A stretch of 64,000 nt of DNA from Gammaproteobacteria bacterium (lineage in GTDB: Bacteria; Pseudomonadota; Gammaproteobacteria; Competibacterales; Competibacteraceae): NCBI GenBank assembly GCA_024235035.1, contig JACKNE010000009.1, forward strand, positions 230,392 through 294,391. Direction: 5' to 3'. A program made the position numbers and the translations under genes. Below, piece after piece: positions 8,996-22,327 of this stretch; within the stretch, counting starts at the first letter, position 1, and every line of letters begins with the position of its first letter. Under the pieces are notes generated by a model. It made no database searches. It saw only the letters and a program-made list of their open reading frames with translations, and had not been told where the DNA came from.

Positions 8996-10399
8996 CTAGC
9001 CGAGATCCTTGATGCCTTGGATCAGACCCGCCGTGACTTTCTGCGCGTCACCGTACACCATCCGCGTGTTGTCGGCGAAGAACAGCGCGTTCTCGATGCC
9101 GGCGAAGCCGACGCCCTTGCCGCGTTTGATCACTTGGACGTTCTTGGCGTAATCCACATTCAGGATCGGCATGCCATAGATCGGGCTGGACTTGTCGGTG
9201 CGCGCCGCCGGATTCACCACGTCGTTGGCCCCGATGACCAGCGCCACATCAGCGGTGGAGAACTCTTCGTTGATCTCATCCATGTCGAAGATCAGATCAT
9301 AGGGAACGCCCGCTTCCGCCAGCAACACGTTCATGTGGCCCGGCATCCGACCCGCAACGGGATGAATGGCGAACTTGACATCGACGTCGCGTTCTATGAG
9401 CAGCTTGCACATTTCCCAAATCTTGTGTTGTGCCTGGGCCACCGCCATGCCGTAACCGGGCACGATAATCACCTTGGCGGCGTAGGCCATTTGAATCGCC
9501 GCATCCGGCGGCTCCATCGCCTTGAGACTACCGGTCACCGCTTGCGCCTCGCCGCTGGCCAGCGCCGCCCAGTTACTGAACAGTACGTTCGATACCGAGC
9601 GGTTCATCGCCTTGGCCATCATCAGGGTCAACAAGGTACCGGACGAGCCAACGATGATGCCGGCGATGATCATCGCCGAGTTACCCAGCACAAAGCCTTC
9701 CAACGCCACCGCCAAACCAGTGAAGGCATTGAACAACGAAATGACAACGGGCATATCCGCGCCGCCGATGGGCAAGGCCATCATGGCACCGAACGCCAGC
9801 GCCAGCAGGAAGAAGATCGAGATCAGTGCGCCGCTTGAGCTGTGACTCAAGGCGATGACCAAACCGAGCACGATCGCCGCGCCGAACACCGCTGCATTGA
9901 ATTTCTGCTGCCCAGTGAAACGAAACTTGGCGTCATCCTTGAAAAATTTGAGCTCTTGCAGCTTGCCGAAAGCGATCACCGAACCGGAGAAGGCCACCGC
10001 GCCAATCAGCGCGCCTGCCACCGCCATGATCAGAACATGGGTTTCCGGTCCGCCACCGCTATGGTCCTTGAGCAGCTCCACGGCGGCAATGGCCGCCGCT
10101 GCGCCGCCGCCCATGCCATTGTAAATGGCGATCATCTGCGGCATGGCGGTCATTTCCACTTTCTTGGCGCCCCACCAAGCGATGACGCCGCCAATGGCAA
10201 TCGCAATGACCATCAGGACATAATTACCCGGTCCGGCCTGGATTTGCGGGTGAGCAAAGCTGAACAGCGTCGCCAGCACCATCCCATAGCCCGCCCAGAC
10301 GATGCCGCTACGGGCGGTCGTCGGATGCGACATCCGCTTGAGGCCGACGATGAATACCACCGCCGTCAGGAAATAAATCGTTTCAATCAGATAACCCAT
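8996..10399 (-). CDS. pntB: NAD(P) transhydrogenase subunit beta
   Basis: 467 residues, the usual PntB length. The N-terminal half is a bundle of hydrophobic helices (MGYLIETIYFLTAVVFIVGL onward) forming part of the proton channel; the C-terminal domain III binds NADP(H), with VPGYGMAVAQAQHKIWEM as its fingerprint and GANDVVNPAA further on. With PntAA and PntAB it couples hydride transfer from NADH to NADP+ to proton entry across the inner membrane, supplying NADPH. It lies three bases from pntAB and is the last gene of the operon. Confidence 0.97.
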   Translation of the reverse strand: MGYLIETIYFLTAVVFIVGLKRMSHPTTARSGIVWAGYGMVLATLFSFAHPQIQAGPGNYVLMVIAIAIGGVIAWWGAKKVEMTAMPQMIAIYNGMGGGAAAAIAAVELLKDHSGGGPETHVLIMAVAGALIGAVAFSGSVIAFGKLQELKFFKDDAKFRFTGQQKFNAAVFGAAIVLGLVIALSHSSSGALISIFFLLALAFGAMMALPIGGADMPVVISLFNAFTGLAVALEGFVLGNSAMIIAGIIVGSSGTLLTLMMAKAMNRSVSNVLFSNWAALASGEAQAVTGSLKAMEPPDAAIQMAYAAKVIIVPGYGMAVAQAQHKIWEMCKLLIERDVDVKFAIHPVAGRMPGHMNVLLAEAGVPYDLIFDMDEINEEFSTADVALVIGANDVVNPAARTDKSSPIYGMPILNVDYAKNVQVIKRGKGVGFAGIENALFFADNTRMVYGDAQKVTAGLIQGIKDLG

Positions 10400-10402
10400 G
10401 AC

Positions 10403-10708
10403 TTACTTCTCCTGACCCTTGCTGCTCTTGAACATTTCCAGCATCCGCTCGGTGACGAAGTAGCCACCGACCGCATTACCGGCGCCCAGCAATACGGCCA
10501 GGAAACCGATGGCTTGCTCTAAGGGGGTTTCCGCCTGACCCAGAGCCACCATTGCGCCCACCAGCACGATGCCGTGGACGAAGTTGGTGCCGGACATCAG
10601 CGGGGTATGCAGGATCACCGGCACCTTGCCGATGATTTCATAGCCGAGAATGGCGGCCAGCATCAGGATGTAGATGGGAGAAAAAAAGCTAACCACTGCT
10701 TCCATCAT
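10403..10708 (-). CDS. pntAB: NAD(P) transhydrogenase subunit alpha, membrane part (PntA part 2)
   Basis: 101 residues with three to four hydrophobic helices. It corresponds to the C-terminal membrane domain of E. coli PntA: SGTNFVHGIVLVGAMVALGQ is the conserved segment. In this organism, as in pseudomonads and alphaproteobacteria, PntA is split into a soluble NAD(H)-binding protein and this small membrane protein. The two Met codons at the start leave either 10708 or 10705 as first base. It sits between pntAA (12-base gap) and pntB (3-base gap), and translational coupling is likely. Confidence 0.93.
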   Translation of the reverse strand: MMEAVVSFFSPIYILMLAAILGYEIIGKVPVILHTPLMSGTNFVHGIVLVGAMVALGQAETPLEQAIGFLAVLLGAGNAVGGYFVTERMLEMFKSSKGQEK

Positions 10709-10720
10709 GCGTCTCCGGAG

Positions 10721-11848
10721 TTATTGTTCGAGCAGTTTGCGGGTGGGTTCATGAACGACCTGCCCATCACGGGTCAACGCGCTCTTGGCGATCACTTCGT
10801 CGTCCCAATCCAGATTCAGCGCACCATCCTTGATCATCGGCGACAGGAAGTTGTACAGATTCTTCGCGTACATTTCGCTGGCCGGAACCGGGAAGTTGCT
10901 GGGGATATTGAGCGGACCGTCGATCACCACACCGTTGTGCTCATAAGTTTCGCCGGGGCGGGTCAGTTCGCAGTTACCGCCGGATTCGGCGGCCAGATCG
11001 ACGATGACCGCGCCGCGCTTCATGTTTTCCACCATCGCGGTGGTGACGATCTTCGGCGCAGGCCGCCCAGGGATAGCAGCGGTGGTGATGACTGCATGAG
11101 CGGCGGCAATGTGCTTGGCCAGCACATCGGCCTGCTTTTGCTTCTCCTCCGCTGTCAGCTCGCGCGCATAACCGCCTTCGGCAGCCGCATTGACCCCAGT
11201 ATCGATCATCTTGGCGCCCAATGATTCGATTTCCTGACGAGCCGCTGGGCGGATGTCATAGGCTTCCACCATCGCGCCCAACCGCTTGGCGGTGGCGATG
11301 GCCTGCAATCCGGCCACGCCGGCGCCGACGATGACCACTTTGGATGGACGGATGGTGCCAGCGGCCGTGGTCAGCATCGGGAAGAAGCCACTGGCCAGGG
11401 TCGCCGCACGCAACGCGACATAGTAGCCAGCCACAGCGGCTTGGGAGGACAGCACGTCCATCGACTGGGCGCGTGAGATGCGCGGGATCAACTCCATGGC
11501 GAAGCTGGTAATTTTCTTGTCGCGCAACCGCTTGACCACGTCCGGGTTGCGATGCGGCGACAGCACGGCTAACAGGACCGAACCGTCCTTGAGCAGCTCG
11601 ACTTCCTCCAGAGTTGGCCCCTGGACTTTGAAAACCACATCGGCTTCGGCGTACAGCGTCTGAGCGCCGTCCACCAACCGGCTGCTTTTGCCAAAGGCTT
11701 CGTCGGTGAAAAAGGCGCTGAGACCTGCGCCTTTTTCCACCAAGATTTCCACGCCGAGCTTAGTAAAACGCTCGGCCATCGTCGGGTCCAGCGCGACCCG
11801 CTGTTCGCCCGAAATGGTTTCTTTCGGGACGGCCATACGAACAGGCAT
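10721..11848 (-). CDS. pntAA: NAD(P) transhydrogenase subunit alpha, soluble NAD-binding part (PntA part 1)
   Basis: 375 residues. Domain I of the transhydrogenase: the N-terminus MAVPKETISGEQRVALDP is the alanine dehydrogenase/PntA signature, and the Rossmann fold shows VVIVGAGVAGLQAIA with GAGVAG at 175-180. It binds NAD(H) and passes hydride to domain III of PntB. The polypeptide ends about where the membrane domain begins in one-piece PntA, so the split is natural and not a frameshift: pntAB has its own start. The start ATG at 11848 follows GTGAGGAC at a normal distance. Confidence 0.96.
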   Translation of the reverse strand: MPVRMAVPKETISGEQRVALDPTMAERFTKLGVEILVEKGAGLSAFFTDEAFGKSSRLVDGAQTLYAEADVVFKVQGPTLEEVELLKDGSVLLAVLSPHRNPDVVKRLRDKKITSFAMELIPRISRAQSMDVLSSQAAVAGYYVALRAATLASGFFPMLTTAAGTIRPSKVVIVGAGVAGLQAIATAKRLGAMVEAYDIRPAARQEIESLGAKMIDTGVNAAAEGGYARELTAEEKQKQADVLAKHIAAAHAVITTAAIPGRPAPKIVTTAMVENMKRGAVIVDLAAESGGNCELTRPGETYEHNGVVIDGPLNIPSNFPVPASEMYAKNLYNFLSPMIKDGALNLDWDDEVIAKSALTRDGQVVHEPTRKLLEQ

Positions 11849-12172
11849 ATTGTTGTCCTCACACGGTGGTTGTTTTTCCAGACGCCCGCCCGTCCGGAAA
11901 CGGACATGAAAAAAGCTGGCTCGAAGTCGGCCAGACTCGCAAACTTGCAGGTGGGCATGCGCGCCAACGGCGGGAGACGCGCCATACTCGTAGAATAGTA
12001 GCCTAGACTTGCAGCATCACAACAGGGGTAGCGTGCAAATCAAGCGTGGGATGGTCTGGCAAGCGCAACCCGTCGGTAGTTTTTGCGTCTATCTGTTGGG
12101 TGTCAACAGAGGTTCACGTCGGTTGGCGACGATACGCTGCTGAAGATGGGAAACAGGCAAAGGTGAAGAAGT
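11849..12172. promoter_or_regulatory. Divergent spacer between pntAA and HNH endonuclease gene
   Basis: 324 bases without a convincing gene. A perfect hairpin GTCCG-GAAA-CGGAC is at 11892-11905 in the pntAA leader. Promoters of pntAA (minus) and of the HNH gene (plus) should lie here, but I cannot pick clear -35/-10 pairs. A 63-codon open frame beginning at 12046 has no family resemblance and overlaps the HNH start. Confidence 0.35.
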
Positions 12173-12772
12173 ATGTACGGACTGGAGCAACAGGTTCTGC
12201 ACACGGACGTCACGGGAATGCCGTTGGAATGGATTGATTATCAACAGGCGGTGCGCCTTTATTGCGCCGAGCAAGTGGCCTACACCTGTGGCATCGTGCT
12301 TTACACGGTACATGGTGGCGTCAATGCTCGCAGTGGCCAGCGTAGCATCGTCACCGTCAACTCCATCATCGCCACTCAGGGTGGCGCTTACGCTCGATTG
12401 CGCGCTCGCGAGGACTATGTGCCGCCCCTGTCGAATGCAGCGTTGTTCCGGCGTGATTGCAATACTTGCTTGTATTGTGGCGAGAGTTTTGCCATTCGAG
12501 ATCTGTCTCGCGATCATGTCCGACCCGTGGTGCAAGGCGGCGTCGATCACTGGAACAATGTGGTCACTGCTTGCAAGCCCTGCAATCATTACAAGGGCGG
12601 CATGACCCCGGAGCAAGCGGGCTTACAATTGTTGGCGATCCCGTTTACACCAAACCATGCGGAATATGTGTATCTGCAAGGCAAGCGGGTATTGGCGGAT
12701 CAAATGGATTTTCTGCGGGCGCATTTCCCCCGGTCGAGTCCGTTACACCGGCGACTGGCGGGACTATCCTGA
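12173..12772 (+). CDS. HNH endonuclease family protein
   Basis: 199 residues. A ββα-metal HNH domain spans roughly 95-143: Cys99-x2-Cys102 and Cys134-x2-Cys137 form the structural zinc site, Asp114-His115 (RDHVRP) provide the catalytic histidine, and W127-N128-N129 with N138-H139 complete the fold. The flanking N-terminal part (LEWIDYQQAVRLYCAEQ) matches a widespread single-gene family of bacterial HNH proteins of unknown role. No methyltransferase or phage gene is adjacent, so a restriction or homing role has no contextual support. ATG 12173 follows a weak AAAGGTGAAG. Confidence 0.8.
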   Translation: MYGLEQQVLHTDVTGMPLEWIDYQQAVRLYCAEQVAYTCGIVLYTVHGGVNARSGQRSIVTVNSIIATQGGAYARLRAREDYVPPLSNAALFRRDCNTCLYCGESFAIRDLSRDHVRPVVQGGVDHWNNVVTACKPCNHYKGGMTPEQAGLQLLAIPFTPNHAEYVYLQGKRVLADQMDFLRAHFPRSSPLHRRLAGLS

Positions 12773-12789
12773 CGAACGGTAGGTAAACT

Positions 12790-12828
12790 CCTTCTCCATG
12801 CTTATGGGAGAGGGATTGAGGTGAGGGA
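12790..12828. repeat. Dispersed intergenic palindrome (CCCTCACCTCAATCCC family), reverse orientation
   Basis: TTCTCCAT and ATGGGAGA form a stem around GCTT, followed by AGGGATTGAGGTGAGGG. The same degenerate module recurs at 33107, 47490, 57204 and 58555. Here its end doubles as the ribosome binding region (GGTGAGGG) for the next gene. Confidence 0.6.
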
Positions 12829-12829
12829 A

Positions 12830-13834
12830 ATGGGCAACGACCAGGGATTTCTACAGCAGGTTTTCGGTGGCCTGGCCGCGTTTGCTCAACAGCAACTGGC
12901 TGAACATCGCCACCATCAGGAGCGATTGGCGGCGATGCGCGAGGTCATCGAAGCCGTCGTGGACGCCAGCGAGCCACGTATTCGACTGGTGGGCAACTAT
13001 GCCGAAAAATTGCTGGAGGCGGTAGAGGCTGCCTCGAATTATGCGGAAAAGGTCTTGCAGCAACTGCCGCCGGCAGTGACACTCGACGCCCATGCTTGGT
13101 CGCGCAATCCGCAGGTCAACGCTTTTTTTGCGACAGCGGATGAGCTACGCACGACATTGACCGAAGATCCCAGCCTTCAGGCATTTTTCAATGAGGATGG
13201 GTATTCGACGTGTTTCGCTTTGATGCTGATGGTGAAGCGGGAGACAGAAACCTTTGGAGCGGCGCTCCGCGGCGATATGTTGGTGCGCGATGTTCGGCAG
13301 ATTCGAGTGAGCTTTTCACAGCATCGATTATTTTTCCCTGCCGGCAGCGAAAAACAACTCCGTGAGGAGTTGCAACAACGCATGCTGGTGTTTCTGGCGA
13401 CACGCGCCTTGGAGCGGATCAATGTATTGCGGGATCAGCGCAGTCTGCTGGAGGAGCAACGCCGGCGCTTGCAGGCGCAACTGCGTGCGTTACGCAGTCA
13501 CGCGCAAGGCTTGCAACCGTTGTTGTCACCTGAGGACCCCAGTACCCGCCGGGTCGCGGGGCTGGAACAGCGCCTAGTTCAGGTCGAGACAGATCTGGTC
13601 GCAGCCCGTCAACGATTGGGTACGTTGGACGATTATTTGGAGCAGATCCGGCAGGTGCTCAGCCAGCCAGAGACTTATTTGCAGGTAAGGCCCCTCACTC
13701 TGCGCTTGACGCGGCTGGGCGTTAAATTGTCCCCCGATTCACCGGAGCCGGGCGAGACGATCTCATTGATCGAACTGGATTCGCTGGGCGAGCAGCGGAT
13801 CGGCGTGTTGGTCAGTTTCGATCGCGGAGAGTGA
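12830..13834 (+). CDS. Unrecognised coiled-coil protein
   Basis: 334 residues from the ATG at 12830; the GTG at 12821 is in the frame but lies inside the repeat-derived ribosome binding region. I do not recognise a family. The N-terminal third is helical and Gln/Glu/Ala-rich (LLEAVEAASNYAEKVLQQL), a middle globular part contains FALMLMVKRETETFGAAL and VRQIRVSFSQHRLFFPA, and from about 195 to 285 a long heptad-like coiled coil rich in Arg, Gln and Leu follows. No signal peptide or membrane segment is seen, so it is probably cytoplasmic. It is 57 bases downstream of the HNH gene and may be cotranscribed with it; the pilin operon starts 122 bases further on. No function is proposed. Confidence 0.75.
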   Translation: MGNDQGFLQQVFGGLAAFAQQQLAEHRHHQERLAAMREVIEAVVDASEPRIRLVGNYAEKLLEAVEAASNYAEKVLQQLPPAVTLDAHAWSRNPQVNAFFATADELRTTLTEDPSLQAFFNEDGYSTCFALMLMVKRETETFGAALRGDMLVRDVRQIRVSFSQHRLFFPAGSEKQLREELQQRMLVFLATRALERINVLRDQRSLLEEQRRRLQAQLRALRSHAQGLQPLLSPEDPSTRRVAGLEQRLVQVETDLVAARQRLGTLDDYLEQIRQVLSQPETYLQVRPLTLRLTRLGVKLSPDSPEPGETISLIELDSLGEQRIGVLVSFDRGE

Positions 13835-13936
13835 TTGATCGTTGATGCAGGCGCATCGCCGTTTATCAGTCAAGAACCACCACTCGTCCAGCTCACAAGT
13901 GATGTCCGCTACTCCCTGGGTTATTTAAGCAACCGT

Positions 13937-13948
13937 AACCTTAAGGTT
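13937..13948. promoter_or_regulatory. Perfect 12-bp palindrome containing the fimT ribosome binding site
   Basis: AACCTTAAGGTT is self-complementary and its AAGG lies ten bases before the fimT ATG, so the only plausible Shine-Dalgarno sequence sits in its right half. It may be a small operator or chance. Confidence 0.35.
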
Positions 13949-13956
13949 CAAAAATT

Positions 13957-14544
13957 ATGAATAGAAACTCTGGTTTTACTCTCGTCGAGCTGATCGTCAC
14001 CTTGGCAATTGCTGCGATCGTCGTCACGGTTGGGGTGCCATCGTTCCAGGCGATGATGCGGAATAATCGAGCCGCCACGCATACGAACGAATTCATGAGC
14101 GCGCTCAACCTGGCGCGTAGCGAGGCGGTGAAACGTGGTTGGCGTGTGGTGTTGTGCCCCTCGACCAATCAAACCAATTGCACCGGCACCCCGTGGGAAA
14201 ATGGCTGGATCGTGTTTGTCGATGCCGATGCGAATGGAAACGGTGCTTTAGACGAGGGTACCGATAACAATGGCGTACTGGATGCGGGCGAACTCCTGCT
14301 CCGTGCTTATGACCCATTGGGTGGGAACGATACGTTGACTGGCAATGGGACGTTGAACGTCAGCATCTCGTTTGCAGCTGACGGCTCGACTCGTATTCCT
14401 GGTGGCAACGCCTTTCAAGCCGGGACACTGAATTTCAGTCTATGTTATAGCAATAATCGGCAAAATAGCATCACCATCAATAACATTGGACGGGCACGCA
14501 CCAATGACAATCAAGGGGCACCACCCGTACCCTGCACTCAATAA
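13957..14544 (+). CDS. fimT: Type IV minor pilin, FimT/FimU (GspH) family
   Basis: 195 residues. The class III prepilin signal is exact: MNRNSG/FTLVELIVTLAIAAI with Gly before the cleavage site, Phe+1 and Glu+5, followed by a long hydrophobic helix. The body matches GspH/FimT: NEFMSALNLARSEAVKRGWRV and NGWIVFVD. After FVD the loop is expanded and acidic (DADANGNGALDEG, then DNNGVLDAGE, about residues 87-110), looking like two EF-hand-like calcium loops. Minor pilins prime assembly of the type IV pilus at the inner membrane. It is the first gene of a cluster in the order fimT-pilV-pilW-pilX-pilY1-pilE. Whether to call it FimT or FimU is arbitrary on sequence alone. Confidence 0.92.
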   Translation: MNRNSGFTLVELIVTLAIAAIVVTVGVPSFQAMMRNNRAATHTNEFMSALNLARSEAVKRGWRVVLCPSTNQTNCTGTPWENGWIVFVDADANGNGALDEGTDNNGVLDAGELLLRAYDPLGGNDTLTGNGTLNVSISFAADGSTRIPGGNAFQAGTLNFSLCYSNNRQNSITINNIGRARTNDNQGAPPVPCTQ

Positions 14545-14558
14545 AACGGACCTCGAAC

Positions 14559-14930
14559 ATGCGTAAGCAGAATGGTTTTACCCTCATCGAGATTCTGGTG
14601 ACCGTGGTCGTTCTGGCCATCGGTTTGTTGGGGCTGGCCGGGTTACAGGCGATTTCGCTCCGGTATAACAGCACAGCCTATCAACGCTCTCAGGCCACAA
14701 TCCTGGCTTATGACATCGTGGAAAGAATGCGCGCGAGCAAACCTGCCGGAGGGATCATTCGTTGTCCTCAACAGGATGTTCCCGCCTGGCTTGCCGTGGT
14801 GGCAGCGACCCTGCCTTTGGGAACGGGCAGCGTAGCACCTTCTGGAAACGTCTGTGTCATTACCGTGCAATGGGATGACGACCGTGATGGCGTACTGGAT
14901 CCACCTTTTGTCGTGAATACCGAACTATGA
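14559..14930 (+). CDS. pilV: Type IV pilus minor pilin PilV
   Basis: 123 residues. The prepilin leader MRKQNG/FTLIEILVTVVVLAIGLLGLAGLQ is the PilV signature (the AIGLLGLAGLQ stretch distinguishes PilV from other minor pilins), followed by AYDIVERMRA. It is shorter than many PilV proteins (often about 160-180 residues). It ends with an acidic WDDDRDGVLDPP, again a possible metal-binding loop. Its stop overlaps the pilW start by four bases (ATGA), indicating translational coupling. It works with PilW, PilX and PilY1 as the priming complex at the pilus tip. Confidence 0.92.
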   Translation: MRKQNGFTLIEILVTVVVLAIGLLGLAGLQAISLRYNSTAYQRSQATILAYDIVERMRASKPAGGIIRCPQQDVPAWLAVVAATLPLGTGSVAPSGNVCVITVQWDDDRDGVLDPPFVVNTEL

Positions 14931-15646
14931 ACAACATTGACCGTGGTTTGCCTACATCCGCCCGTCTACAACGAGGTTTGACGCTGGTTGAGATTCTCGT
15001 GTCGCTCGTCATCAGTCTGTTTTTGGTTGCTGGCGTCATTCAGTTGTTCATCGGTACCCGACAAACCTACCAGGGCCATGATGCACTATCGCGCATTCAG
15101 GAAAATGGGCGCTTTGCATTGGAGCGGATGGCGTGGGATATCCGCATGGCCGGCTATGTCAATCCGCTCACCGTTCCGCCACCACCTGCCGTTCCCGCGA
15201 TCGCAGGTAACGATGGCGCGAGCAATAACGATACGATCAACGTGCAATGGAATAATGGTGCTGCGGTTAACCAAACCTACACCATTCAATGTACTGGCGG
15301 AGCGGCTCCGCCGTGTCCGAATAGCGTTCCCGCTTCGCTGACTTTGAATATCAACGACGGCGCCGGTGCTCAACAGCTGATCGAGGGCGTCGATGCCATG
15401 CAAATTCTTTATGGGGTCTGCGCTGGGGGGGTAGTTAATCCACCCTATGTGAACGCAGGAGCGGTCGCCAACTGGAATAATGTGTGTAGCGTGCAGATCA
15501 ATCTGCTTCTGGCCAGCCTCAACGATAACCTGGTGACGCAGCCGCAAACCTATTTTTACCAAGGCGCTTTCACCACCGCCACCGACCGACGCTTTCGCCA
15601 AGCGTTCTCCACCACCGTCGCCATCCGCAACCGCATATTACGTTGA
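14927..15646 (+). CDS. pilW: Type IV pilus minor pilin PilW
   Basis: 239 residues. The leader ends in RG/LTLVEILVSLVISLFLVAGVIQLF: Gly then Leu at +1 with Glu at +5, typical of PilW. RIQENGRFALERMAWDIRMAGY is the family-defining segment after the N-terminal helix. Four cysteines and a C-terminal FSTTVAIRNRI, also usual in PilW, close the protein. It overlaps pilV and is followed at once by pilX. Identification is firm from leader, body motif and position. Confidence 0.93.
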   Translation: MNNIDRGLPTSARLQRGLTLVEILVSLVISLFLVAGVIQLFIGTRQTYQGHDALSRIQENGRFALERMAWDIRMAGYVNPLTVPPPPAVPAIAGNDGASNNDTINVQWNNGAAVNQTYTIQCTGGAAPPCPNSVPASLTLNINDGAGAQQLIEGVDAMQILYGVCAGGVVNPPYVNAGAVANWNNVCSVQINLLLASLNDNLVTQPQTYFYQGAFTTATDRRFRQAFSTTVAIRNRILR

Positions 15647-15648
15647 GA

Positions 15649-16197
15649 ATGACCATGCTCGAACGCGCCCACATCACGACTCAATATCCTGGCGGAACCG
15701 CTCTCCAACAAGGCTCTGCATTGATCATCGCCTTGGTTTTTCTCTTGGCGATGACCCTGATCGGAACCACGGCCATGCAGGGCACCAGCCAGCAGGAACG
15801 CATGGCAGGTAACTATTGGGATCGCAACCTGGCCTTCCAGGCGGCTGAAGCCGCCCTCATGGTCGGTCGGCAAAATGTGGATGGGATATCACCCAGTCCA
15901 CCTGCTGCAACAGATCCTTGGGATCAGGGAACAACCTGGTGGCAAACCCCTCTTCCGCCCCCGCCCTCCCTTTGCCAACCAGACGTGCAGCCATGCCCAC
16001 TGACGACAAGCTACCAAGATTTAGCTAACCCACCACGCTATTTCGTGCAAAACCTGGGAGCCGCTGGAGCCACACAGGGTAGCGCCGCCGCTGGGGCTAT
16101 CACGTTTACCAAATGTCAGATCACCTCACGCGCCGATGGCGGTACGAGCAGCGCTGTGGTGATCCTGGTCGAGACCGTTGAATGTGCTCCTTTATGA
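15649..16197 (+). CDS. pilX: Type IV pilus assembly protein PilX
   Basis: 182 residues from ATG 15649; ATG 15655 or the TTG overlapping the pilW stop are alternatives. PilX/PilX_N signature: QQGSALIIALVFLLAMTLIGTTAMQGTSQQERMAGNYWDRN in two conserved blocks, with Ala/Leu-rich transmembrane helix and the QERMAGN box, then AFQAAEAAL. PilX proteins lack Glu+5 and sit between the other minor pilins and PilY1. The C-terminal part has four cysteines and a Pro-rich loop (LPPPPSLCQP). A gap of 73 bases to pilY1 holds that gene's ribosome binding site. Confidence 0.9.
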   Translation: MTMLERAHITTQYPGGTALQQGSALIIALVFLLAMTLIGTTAMQGTSQQERMAGNYWDRNLAFQAAEAALMVGRQNVDGISPSPPAATDPWDQGTTWWQTPLPPPPSLCQPDVQPCPLTTSYQDLANPPRYFVQNLGAAGATQGSAAAGAITFTKCQITSRADGGTSSAVVILVETVECAPL

Positions 16198-16270
16198 GGA
16201 TGATAAGACTACTTTGCTAATCAACCATTTCGATTTTCCAGGCACCCTTAACTTAAAGGGTAGGAGAGTA

Positions 16271-21637
<5,367 letters not shown>

Positions 21638-21667
21638 CAACGATCTGTAGTCGGTCGTAACCAAGAC

Positions 21668-21696
21668 GGGAAGCCGCTCATCGGTAGCGGCTCCCC
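21668..21696. terminator. Intercistronic hairpin between pilY1 and pilE
   Basis: GGGAAGCCGCT and AGCGGCTCCCC pair over eleven positions with one mismatch around CATCGGT. No U tract follows, so it may protect the 3' end of the pilY1 message or attenuate transcription before pilE rather than end it completely. Confidence 0.5.
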
Positions 21697-21734
21697 ATGA
21701 TTTGGAACTTGAGGATTTGACCTAAAGGCGCAAG

Positions 21735-22175
21735 ATGATGAAACGGCAACAGGGATTTACTCTCACCGAACTGATGATCGCGATGGCCATCGTCGCCATC
21801 GTCGCGGCGGTCGCCTACCCGTCGTATCAAGACAGCATGCGCAAATCGCGGCGAGCCGATGCGCGCGCCGTGATGTTGGAAGCAGCACAGTTCATGGAGC
21901 GGTTTTATACGGAAAACCTACAGACGGGCTATACGACCGCCACGCAGACCATGCTCGACAATAACAGACTCGGGCAGTCCCCCAAGGATGGAGGGCCGCC
22001 AGGCGGTTACTACGTAATTACCTTGGGGAATTTGGCTCAGAACACCTTTACCTTGACAGCGGTGCCGCAGACGACGGGTGGCCAGAATCACGATGCCTGT
22101 CTCAACTTGACGTTGAATCAAGCGGGCGTCAAAGGCACCAGCAGTTCAAAGCCCGTGGACGAATGCTGGCGCTGA
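21735..22175 (+). CDS. pilE: Type IV pilin PilE (minor pilin-like)
   Basis: 146 residues. Leader MMKRQQG/FTLTELMIAMAIVAIVAAVAYPSYQDSMRKSRRADA: Gly-1, Phe+1, Glu+5, and the YPSYQ(D/E)xxRKSRRADA box that marks PilE of the minor-pilin clusters. AAQFMERFYTE follows, and a C-terminal Cys pair (ACLNLTL...DECWR) forms the D-region disulfide. It is the last gene of the pilus cluster, 97 bases after pilY1, behind AAAGG. In pseudomonads PilE is the minor pilin that links the tip complex to PilA; a major-pilin role is not excluded because no other pilin is in the window. Confidence 0.92.
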   Translation: MMKRQQGFTLTELMIAMAIVAIVAAVAYPSYQDSMRKSRRADARAVMLEAAQFMERFYTENLQTGYTTATQTMLDNNRLGQSPKDGGPPGGYYVITLGNLAQNTFTLTAVPQTTGGQNHDACLNLTLNQAGVKGTSSSKPVDECWR

Positions 22176-22176
22176 A

Positions 22177-22309
22177 GATCCTTCCTGTCGGGCAACGCGA
22201 CGCTTTTGCCCGACCTACTGCGTGAGGCGCAACAATCCGTAGGTCGGGGACAGGACGTGCCCGACATGATCCTTCCCGTCAGGCAACGCGACGCTTTTTC
22301 CCGACCTAC
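22177..22309. repeat. Pair of 42-bp direct repeats with internal inverted repeat, between convergent genes
   Basis: Copies at 22177-22218 and 22268-22309 match at 39 of 42 positions. Each ends in CCCGACCTAC; the complement GTAGGTCGGG lies between them at 22239-22248 and forms a perfect 10-bp stem with the first copy (20-base loop). This has the look of a REP/BIME-like element serving as a bidirectional terminator for pilE and the ABC permease gene. Confidence 0.8.
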
Positions 22310-22327
22310 CGTGTGAGTCCATGCATT

